In this document: positions 55,196 through 64,000 of the stretch, piece after piece
Layout of the letters: each line of letters starts with the position of its first letter
Position numbering within the stretch: the first letter of the stretch is position 1
From: Physcia stellaris
Lineage: Eukaryota > Ascomycota > Lecanoromycetes > Caliciales > Physciaceae
DNA: 64,000 bases
Direction: 5' to 3'
NCBI GenBank assembly: GCA_018902385.1
Contig: JABSSW010000032.1
Location: forward strand, 186,001 to 250,000
The notes under the pieces: model-generated
What the model was told of the DNA's origin: nothing
Database searches by the model: none
What the model saw: the letters and a program-made list of their open reading frames with translations, nothing else
Translations under genes and position numbers: made by a program

Positions 55196-57227
55196 TCAGA
55201 GATGGTGATGCAATTGGAAGGTCGTCAATCCTGTCTGTGAAGCGGTACTACCTGCCATCACCACCAAAATATTATAGATGAGCGAGCCGATGAGTTTGTC
55301 GAACAAGGTTGGGAGGAAGAGAGCCCAGCGTAAGCGGATGATGGCGGCATTTGCGGATTGAGATGTAAGGTTTAGTGATGACAGCGACGCATGTTTCGAG
55401 ATCTCAACATTGACCTTGGCGTTTCCTAAAATATAAAGAACCCACATAAGCCAGTGGCTTGTGAGGGGGACATCCTTCAACTTCAGAGATCCTTCGAGAT
55501 AATCATCATGTCCGAAGATCAGATAATCGAGAAGTCCTCCTCATTAGCGTCGGGTTAACTCACCTTGACTAATTGCTACACTTATATCCCAACCTTGAAC
55601 CTCGTGCGCACCTGCTAGAAGCACGCCGATGGTCCATAACCGGAGGTATCTTTGGACAGTGGACAAGGTTGTGAGACAGGACGATGATGACAAACTGGGG
55701 CCAGTCCTTGAGTGGAAGCTCCAGAAAGCTCTGAGTCCCCATTGATTACAGCAGAAATATTGCCAGCGAAATCTTTCTGAATCCACATCCTCCCACAGAC
55801 AACGACCATGTTAGCGGGAAGACAGTAAAGCCATGATTTTAATGCAGAGCGAAAGAGGTCCTGGGATCTGTCTGAGATATCAAGCCCCTGGTGCAGAAGA
55901 TGGCATCATTGTTGGATACCTGTTGTATTTATCGGCGTTCTGGTATTCCGGCTGAAGTGGTGCAGAACTGCGGCAACTGGAATGTGGTCAGCCGGTATTC
56001 TATGGTCTGGTGTGGTGCTATCTTGCCTCTGATGCATCGTCACCAATAGACGTACCTGTCCCTGGCACAAATCATATGAAGACGACATGATGACATTCAT
56101 GTTTTAATTTCGTCCTAAGCCGGGTAATCGTAGTTCTACTGGTGCATAATAAAAATTAGCACCACTTACTACCAGACCATGGGAAAAGCAAGCAGCAACA
56201 AATGGTACGAGCTACCTTTATCATCAAGGGTTATCTACACTGCCTTGAACAAGATCTTGAGAGAGAGGCACGTAGAACATACCGTAGACCGTCTAAAGTG
56301 CGGATAAAGAGTCCTTGTCTGCACTTGGTGGTGGTTATGGATGTTGTACATAGCCGAATCCTTACCACAGACAGGTAATTGGTTTCTCTGGGTAGCCTCT
56401 AGGCTTAGCATGAACGATAGTATTGCAGCAGCAATACAACCATCAGTGCTGAATGATCAACAGAATAGCTAGCATACCGCGTATTGCACTCTTGAAGATG
56501 ATTGCAAGAGTGTGGAAGGCATGGTGATGAGAGAGGCTCGACGATGAAGAAGATGTAGGTTCGAGGAAGAAGGCACCTTTTTCAAAAAGGCCAGTTTTAC
56601 GCCGGACGAAGTCTGATTAGGAGGCAGGTGCGTTCGAACCGGCAAGCAGGACTTACAAGCGGAAGGTGTAGGCTTGCTCCTCTCTTCAAGCTTTCGAGTT
56701 TCATGGTGTGGCGACTCGTAGGGAAGGAGAAGATCATTTCGACTACAAGCAAGTAGTCGCGATGGTGGGACTCCTTCATACCCAGACCGGGGTAAGAGTT
56801 GAGCTGTAAGATGTTCTCTATGTCTTTGTACAGCTCTAGAACAACTCCGGATAATGAGTTTAATGCTCCGAAAAGACCTACCACTGGCCCCTTCGAATAT
56901 GTCAGGTACGAGTCTTCATCACGACCATCTGCGAAGAGTGGCTTATACATAGCTTTCAATGGCAGGATGCTACTAGCATACATACGAATGCTAGCAGATA
57001 TGTGTCCAAGTGTATTCAAGTTACGAACCAAGATACTACCAATGTCTATCCACAAGCAGTATTACAACAAGGCCAAGAGTAGGAAACGAATTCCGTTGCA
57101 TCTTCAGTACCCTCGTGCGGAGCAACAAACACAAAGCTCGCGTCGCAGTCTGCACGGCGCTGTTAAGGGTTGTTGAGAAATCTACCAATTTTCTTTCTTC
57201 ATAATCTACGAAGGGCTGGAAGTCCAC
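55196..57227 (-). other. Fragments of an unresolved minus-strand gene
   Basis: Several minus-strand frames look coding, but I could not chain them reliably. From 5' to 3': MDFQPFVDYEERKLVDFST (57227), SYLTYSKGPVVGLFGALNS (about 56930), WLYCLPANMVVVCGRMW (about 55830), a hydrophobic block WTIGVLLAGAHEVQGW (about 55620), and TSHWLMWVLYILGNAKV to the end (55460-55196). A join from 55549 to about 55494 would be in phase. It may be one membrane-associated protein, two genes or a decayed gene. No function is assigned. Confidence 0.3.
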
Positions 57228-59414
57228 TCGGCATTCAACAGGCTTGGCTCTTCGCGACGGTCACACTTGCGTGCCCCAATTCCCTCAAGACCAACTTATT
57301 GATAACTCACGCGTTCAGAGCATAATCCCTCGATCTCAGCATCATGAATCAAGACTCTCAGAAGGGAAAGGGATAATCAGCAGGATGCACAAGCAGACGC
57401 CGAGGAGCCGATTTTGAGAGTGGGCAGCCTGCCGCTACAGCAGGCTTCATCCCTTATCCTCCTCAACAACTTTCCGTCGCATTGCTGACAGACGAAAGAT
57501 GCAAGGGCTAAAAGACTACCATCGAGACGAAAGCTCGAGGGCTTCGGGGCCAGTCACGAAAAATACTTATTAAGCGGGCTTGCGGGGATGATGCTGGACT
57601 ATATACAAGTTTCAAGTAAATTTCTTTCATCGGATAATAGTCTAGTGCTTAAGACCTTAAGTCTTACCAAACCTGATGCAACAGACTCGCCGATCCCCGC
57701 TCTGACGGCCATCGCATCATCCCCGCCCTTCTCGCGTCCGATGCCCAACTCAGCACATTGACACAATCGACCACTCGCTCGACCTAGATTGTGAGGATAA
57801 TTGACATTATGAGCGGTAAACTCTAGGATGCTCTTCCCTCTAATGATCTCCACTGTCTAGGAACGCAATTACGGAAATCTTGCGTTGACAGATGGAAAAT
57901 CGAGGCGTCCAATCACCGACCGACTTCATGGGTCGCATAAGGTAGTTGCCCGGTATGCCTTCTTCAGCCTTAGTACCGGAGCTAGGCAGAAGCTCCCCGG
58001 TGCTTTAACACCACATCTCAATCGATCATGCTAGCAGACCATGCGCAATGTCGCACAAGAAGTGAATGTGTCAGTGATTCAAGGAAGAGTGGAAGGGGGC
58101 AAAAGAAGCAAGAAAAAAGCAAAAACCTGCACGACGCCCGACCTAACCTGCCCCATTGCTGTCTAGCCAGTCTGATTCCAATCGAAGAATCGTCTCTTCC
58201 TGCTAAAGCTTCTTAGCTTTAAGCCTCACTTTCTTTCTATTCTCAGCCTCAGTGAGGAGACTATATATGACTCCTCAGCCTCAGCGGGGAGATTGACTCC
58301 CTCTATGAACCCTACATTCATAGATACTACAATTTTCTCACCCCCATCAGCCTACGTCGAAACCTCTGGCCGACATATCTCCCCTTGTTTACCATATCGA
58401 ACCGCAATCCAAACCATCGTTCCAGGCGATCGAGCACGCTACCCATCTGTTTTTTATATTCTAGGGAAAGTAAGCACCCCACCGCTTCCACCCAACACTT
58501 TCATTAATCTTACCACCAACAGTGTCTCCTCAACAATGGCTCCTGGAGTGTTTCAACGACAAGGACTTTTTACCCCGTCCAGTCACCCTGCAGAATGACT
58601 CTGCTCGAGAGCAGGGTAGAACTCCAAGCCCTGCTGCTGGAGCGGAGTTCATGAGTCGGGAGAAGGGAAAGGGGATGCTAGTGGTTTCAAGGATACTTTG
58701 AGGGAAGACGCGGGGAAAGTGGACAGGGTGGGAAATGAGTGAGGGGATATAGATCATTGGATCTAGGCTTTGTTGCATTTGATACCACCCATTAGGGTAT
58801 ATGTTTATAGATTGAGTTGGAATATGGACCGCTGCAATAGGCAATCTGGAGGATACTCCAAACATTATGAATCCAAGACAAGGTGTTTTGGCTCTTGGGG
58901 GTCTTATCCGAGGCCACAGGATCTTCTTTGCGGATGGTACACGCAACGACAGCTGTGGATCATATCGCATGCTCCATTTACACTTACAGCTCATACTCAG
59001 AAAAATTAGGAAGGAATCGAAAATGAGGCGTACAGGAACTCAATTTGATGAAAAACCACAGTTGGATATTCCTTATGAGATTTCTTTGCTCCTTTGCCTA
59101 AGTGTACTCAGAAAGCTTGGAGAAATCTGATAGCGATGTGTCTAGTAGAAAGCAACCTTTGCACTAGCAATTATGGTAATTAACAGTTGAGAGCATTGCT
59201 GATTAGTAGTTCTACCAAGGCAGCTTCGCAGAAGAGCAAGAGAATTGTTGTATTTTCATCAGACATCAAGTTCTCATTATCAAACAATTTTAGAAAAAGC
59301 ATGCATCAACTCTCCCTCCCACCTATTTCATGATCTACCACCCCAAAACCAACTCCCATACACAAAATATCTGGACAACAACCACATATCACGCCATCCA
59401 TCCCCTCACAAATC
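57228..59414. other. Intergenic 2.2 kb
   Basis: No supported gene. A near-duplicate of about 18 bases (CTCAGCCTCAG followed by TGAGGAGA or CGGGGAGA) occurs at 58242-58260 and 58273-58291. Confidence 0.4.
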
Positions 59415-59792
59415 CTAATCCCTCCCATCAACAACCCTCATAATCCTATCCCTCTTCTGAGCCACACTCTCCCCCCTCCTCGGCGGCTCCCTCTCCAGCG
59501 CCTCGATCGTCTCCTGCACCCACCGCTGATGCTGCGCCGCCTGCCATCTCCTCGTCTCTGCCGAGTATCGCTCCCTCGGGTCCGTGGCGCGGAACTCCTC
59601 TCTCGTGCCGCCTCGAGCGAGATGCTGCCGGAGTCGATATTCACGAGCCTCTCCGTCGATCTCGGAGGAGGTGTGTTCTTGGTCGAGGTAGGTGCGGCCG
59701 TGGGGAGTGGGGCGGGGGGTGGTTGTTGTGGTGGAGGGATTGGAGGGGTGCTTTGAGGTGCGCTTTGAGGAGGAGCGGGAGAAGAAGGGCAT
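59415..59792 (-). CDS. Small basic/acidic hypothetical protein
   Basis: Single exon, 125 residues, beginning MPFFSRSSSKRTSKHPSNP; the frame is open further upstream but without the same character. A Thr/Pro-rich start is followed by a charged helix with many Arg, Glu and Gln (REYRLRQHLARGG, RWQAAQHQRWVQETIEALE). It may be a small coiled-coil protein. No family is recognised. Confidence 0.45.
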   Translation of the reverse strand: MPFFSRSSSKRTSKHPSNPSTTTTTPRPTPHGRTYLDQEHTSSEIDGEAREYRLRQHLARGGTREEFRATDPRERYSAETRRWQAAQHQRWVQETIEALEREPPRRGESVAQKRDRIMRVVDGRD

Positions 59793-61295
59793 TTTGGTGG
59801 TGGGGGATAGATGAGGTTGCTGGAATAACTGGTGTGAGATCCTTGGGGTGCGAGTTGAGCGTTTTGTGTGGGTTTTTGGTTGTTGAGTTTTGGTATGAGC
59901 TTTGAAGTCGGAATCTGAGTTTTTAAAGAAGGTGGTTCGAAGATCGTGAAATGGTTGGTGACAAGTGTCGCAAAAAAGTGCTCTTTCATGTGACAAAGAA
60001 ATTGCCCATACTTCGGCAGGGTGATGAGTCTTGACCAAGTGCAGCAAGATAGCTCCGAAAGACCTTTGTTTCTCATGTGATGTCACTTTGAAGATCAGTG
60101 TGAAGCAGAATGTAAGATGGACGAGCTCTCTTCAGAGCTCTAATTTTGCGGCTTCCCAGATGAGGAATAAGTAATCCTTTCTTAGCAATGCTCCTAGAGG
60201 CGTACTCGTCCGCTGATTTGAATAGTCATGTCCAAGACTATTGTTGGTGGCCTTCATACAGAAGAACAAAGAACACCGAGTCCATGAGGATTGTGCCATG
60301 TCCCGAATTCCTCTCCCCTTCGACTTGTGCTTTTGATCTGTTTTTTCCGTCACGGGAAGATCAAACTGCTGAATTACGTGTGCCTGCGTGTGCCATTCAC
60401 AGGTTGGCGATCCCATTCATCGAATTGAGTTGCATGGCCACATCGGCAACGCGATGTCGAAGATGAGTGATTTTGAATTCTATCATGAAACGCTTATGCT
60501 TCTAATCGTGATTCAGTTTAGCAACAACGGTCTACTTAATACAGTTGTCGTTCAGAACTGCGAGTGGAACTAGTGATTGAAGAAAGAGGAAAGAATGGCG
60601 AAATCTAAGAGTTCTTTCTTCTAACAACGCCGCCAACAGGTGAATGCGAACGTGCGTCATCCACACAGATGGCAGCAGCTCGAATATAGATCAACAAGTC
60701 GGCTGGGACAAAACACCGTCGCAGGTAGCAGCGATGCAGATAGGACTTGACCTTTAGGTATGATGAAGCTGTTACCGAAAACCGTCTCTCCGAGTACCTT
60801 TGTTTTCTCAATATTTGTATTCACTAAGATGCACTGCAATGATATTAATATGTGCAAAAACTTCGGTTTTGCTCGTGCGCATCAGATTTCTACTGCAAGT
60901 TCATGTTCCTGAAATTTGAGATCAAACGAGATAATTTCGGAAAAGATCTAGACTGTAGTGTTGTCCTGTATACGATATACCATAGGAAAAGACTATACCT
61001 GGACCTCGATCTTGTGTTCCAGCGAGTGAATCATCTTGTCGCCTGTGTGACTTTGATTTTCCAGCGGTAGTGTGGAAAGCTCCAAGTCAGCGGGCAGTTT
61101 AAGAATCACGTCAAAATTTTCTTCCAGTCGACTCCTGTTGCAGAAACGTGAGTTTACGACGGAACTGTGGTCCAATTCGACGATTGAAGGATCTACTTTT
61201 CTGATTTCGGGGTGTCTTCATTGTGGCGCTTTGATGGTAACACCCCATAACAATAATCCTGTACTGGCAAGTCCTTGTGTCTGGAGATGGAGAAT
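59793..61295. other. Intergenic 1.5 kb
   Basis: No supported gene. Confidence 0.45.
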
Positions 61296-61999
61296 TCACC
61301 TGGATATATACTGCATGAATCCGTCACCAACTTCCCTGTATAAGAATGACAGATCAGTAATGCCCTCGAAGTAGATAGGGAGAAGAAGCCAGAGAAGGAG
61401 TGTAACGTCACTACAACTCTTCATAACCTCCAAGGCCATAAAAAATCCTGTCTTATCCAGCAAAAGAAAGGGCACGCTGACTTCCCGTCCCACTGCACCG
61501 TAAAGGTCGCACTAAACAGCACCGCACGATTTGCAAACTCCCACATCGTCCACAATACATCCGTCATAATTTCCGTCGTCAGCTCCGCTCCCGGCACGTG
61601 ATGATTGCGCACTACAATCGCCACCCCATCATTCGCGAACCTGTAGAAGTCCCCGAACTGCGCGCTCCCCTTGTCTCGGACTGCACGCTTCGCGAGCGCG
61701 AAGAGGCAGCTGATGAGAGCTTCGGAGAGAGTGGAGACGGGGATGCGGTGGCTGTAGCGGGTGAACTCAACGCGAGTGCGAGGGGGTTTGGCAAGGTCGT
61801 AGATGATAAATGGGTCCGGAGGTGGAGGGAGAGCGTTTGCGCGAGGGAGCGACAAGAGGGATGAGAGGTGAGTGGCAGCATGTGACGTGTTTGAGGGTTG
61901 GTTTTGCGAATCCAGATCAGTGGTGAATGAATAAGTCGAGCTCATTAAAGAGAGAATGCTGATAAGAAAGAAGGGAAGCATCAGGAGAGGGGATGACAT
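61296..61999 (-). CDS. Small secreted protein of the repeated family
   Basis: Two exons, 61999-61482 and 61335-61296, give about 185 residues. The 146-nt intron (GTCAGC to TATACAG) is in phase and the last exon has only 13 codons. Signal peptide: PLLMLPFFLISILSLMSST. The mature part reads PDPFIIYDLAKPPRTRVEFT, IPVSTLSEALISCLFALAKR, AIVVRNHHVPGAELTTEIM and FTVQWDGKEVGDGF. Its order of blocks matches the module at 18144-18677 (DPF, then HPP with KLYSYG, IPIRDFISAVI, EDEGKRK). Function unknown. Confidence 0.6.
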
Positions 62000-63496
62000 C
62001 TTCTCCTTCGTTTTGAGGTTCCCAGCACTCGAAGAAAGGAATGGATGAATTTACTGGTCGCCATCGATAGTTGATGACATAGGAGAATTAAATAAGCGAG
62101 ACTCACCTGGTCTGAGACTGGATGAGACTAGGCACATGTACTGACGAGTCACGGGCGATCGCGTTGAGCGCTTGTAGGCTCGGAATATCTTGACCTGTCA
62201 AGCTGTGACGTGCGATACGGTTGAAGCGCTTACATGCAATCATGCTTTTGGTTTGGGTCGAAGTACTGTAACGATCTTACTGGTTCGTGTTTTCCAGGAA
62301 ACGGCAGTGTGCCATCATTCGACATTAATTTTATTTTGTTATTTTCGACGACTCCTGCGTTCGTGACGTGTTATGTTTTCTTGCTAATACACCTGACCTG
62401 GTCAGGCTACGTCATACCCGATTCCCTACATCTCTTGTGGAACACAGAAAGTCAAAAGCCCACGGGGTTCATTTTCCACCATCTATACTTTAAATTCATT
62501 GCAGCTGTTGTCGCAATGAAATACTATCCAAGAACCCTCACCCCGAAAATCGGGATTCTTGATCAGGATTATTGTCAAGTTTATTCACAGGCTAAGGTAT
62601 GATTGGGAAATTCTAGGCAAGGTCGGCTACCTTCGGAATGAGAGTATGACATGAGTATCCCCGGACCGATAATCTCTATCATTATTTCCGGACGAGACAA
62701 AAAAGACAACGATGAACCTTCCCATTCGAAACGTGCATATCTATCCTGACCTGCTATCAGGTAGGGGATCACAATGACTGCTTGCTTGTCATCGCTAATG
62801 GGGCTTGGCTATTTAAGGCTGACTGTTGCTAAGCTTCGTCGCAATCGTTTAATCAGGATCATCGGCTCTGAACGAGTAACGAAGGCGCGTCTTACTAATC
62901 TCAACACCGCGTACCGCTAATTAGTAAGGTCCAATATCAAATGTCAACGCAATCGCTGATAGAGTGGAGGCCGAGTATGACATGCAATTCCTGGTTGTAC
63001 TTCGCGTTGCACGGTGGCTTCGGCTTAGAACGAAGCAACTCGATCTTTTTTCCGTTGAATGATGGATTTGGTCAGTACCAATTGATATGTGTCTTTCGCT
63101 TTACCTGGATGGCCGCACTCAAACATAATACTTCAGGTACACCGTCTGGGCCAACTTCAAACCCTTTATCCGATATGATCCTTAGGCTCAACTGAAGGGA
63201 TTGCTATTTCGTGTCACTTGCGCCGCTCGATAGCCATCGCACTCGCATTGATCTTACGGAAGCAAATTTCGTCCGATTACTGTATTGGTCAGCAACATTA
63301 CCCTCGCATCCGCACCCGTATTCATCTTCATTGACAACCTAGTTGCGAATGAGCATACCAGAAAAATCGTCAACGATAAATGAAGCGTTCCCCTTCGCTC
63401 TCTGGTCGAATATTGTACTCAATCCCATCACCTATATCCATCATTCACGTACTCAAAAATCACATCACCGTCTTCCAGAACCGCTTAATCTCCACA
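62000..63496. other. Intergenic 1.5 kb
   Basis: No supported gene; it contains the divergent promoters of the two flanking secreted-protein genes. Confidence 0.5.
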
Positions 63497-63929
63497 ATGC
63501 AGATCCTCACAGTCTTCATAGCCGTCTACGCTCTCTACGCTTCCCAAGCCTCCGCTGGCTGCTACGACGGAGGAGCCAAGTGGGGAAACAAGGACGACGC
63601 CGTCAAGAAGTTGACAGATGCCTGCAGCAGTGAATTGGTAGGAAACTACGCCCCGGGTGGAGATCGGAAGGCCTGCCGTCCCGGCCTGGGTGGTGGGAGC
63701 TACGAGTTCGAAATACGGAACACGAACGTATACTCTATATACATCTCGCAGGATGCTTGTGTCGCGGACCTGCGGATCTGGATCGACAACTGCACTTATG
63801 GTGGGAAAACAGGCGATATGGGCGATCTGGGCATCTTTAAAAGGTAGGTCGTCGTTGAGAAGGATCAGAGGAGCCGTTGTTGCTGACTTACCTAGGGGGG
63901 ACCCTAATTCGGGGAACTGTGGACGCTGA
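63497..63929 (+). CDS. Small Cys-rich secreted protein, CYxxGxxW type
   Basis: Two exons, 63497-63843 and 63896-63929, give about 126 residues. Without splicing the frame ends at 63847; with the 52-nt intron (GTAGGT, CTGAC, CCTAG) it ends DPNSGNCGR. Signal peptide: MQILTVFIAVYALYASQASA. The mature part begins GCYDGGAKWGNKDDAVKKL, and the cysteines add up to six (three possible disulfides): CYDGG, DACSS, KACRP, DACVA, DNCTY and GNC. It resembles fungal small secreted proteins of the CYxxGxxW type, some of which are grouped with the glycan-binding Y3 protein; that link is from memory. The role is unknown, perhaps host or microbe interaction. Confidence 0.75.
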
Positions 63930-64000
63930 TTCGGGAGACTGTTTGAGTCCGTATCTATGTTCCTAGGGCATGGTTGAGAGATGCGGAACCTCACCGTGGC

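Overview
The window looks like a nuclear contig from a filamentous ascomycete (Pezizomycotina). Genes carry many short introns (mostly 45-85 nt) with GT-AG ends and CTAAC/CTGAC/GCTAAT-like branch sites. The families present are typical of mould genomes: a NACHT protein, a DUF3632 protein, a fungal P450, an SRA-domain protein, an oxalate-decarboxylase bicupin, a T1-type ribonuclease and many small secreted proteins. I cannot fix the class or genus from sequence alone. All exon models below were built by hand from splice-site phase and family conservation, without RNA evidence.

Layout. 0-1 kb: 3' end of an MRC1-type replication-checkpoint gene. 1.5-4.6 kb: a NACHT/STAND NTPase. 6.5-7.4 kb: a protein with ABM-like features. 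7.7-9.3 kb (minus): a secreted HEVIH metallopeptidase. 10.6-15.9 kb: a 12-exon, about 1308-residue secreted SGNH hydrolase with nine calcium-loop (VCBS/FG-GAP) repeats, a glycine linker and a Cys-rich tail. 18.1-19.3 kb (minus): two related small-protein modules. 21.0-22.9 kb: cytochrome P450. 23.8-25.4 kb: SRA/YDG protein. 27.1-29.2 kb (minus): amino-acid/choline permease. 30.3-31.8 kb (minus): oxalate decarboxylase-like bicupin. 34.4-36.3 kb: a secreted SBP56-like protein. 36.6-37.1 kb: a MITE. 38.4-40.2 kb (minus): two paralogous small secreted proteins, one frameshifted. 41.1-42.8 kb (minus): a conserved 571-residue protein of unknown function. 43.4-43.6 kb: a second MITE-like element. 44.1-49.7 kb: a secreted unknown, DUF3632, guanyl ribonuclease and a small unknown. 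51.1-53.6 kb (minus): an F-box-like protein and an acyl-protein-thioesterase-like hydrolase. 55-57 kb: fragments of an unresolved gene. 59.4-62.0 kb (minus): two small proteins, one from the small secreted family. 63.5-63.9 kb: a small Cys-rich secreted protein.

The genes do not form an operon or an obvious biosynthetic cluster. The common theme is secretion: at least nine products begin with a credible signal peptide. The most unusual object is the SGNH-VCBS gene. Seven of its nine calcium-loop motifs are split by introns at nearly the same place, and two loops are encoded across micro-exons of only 6 and 9 nt. No tRNA, rRNA, CRISPR array or retroelement was recognised.
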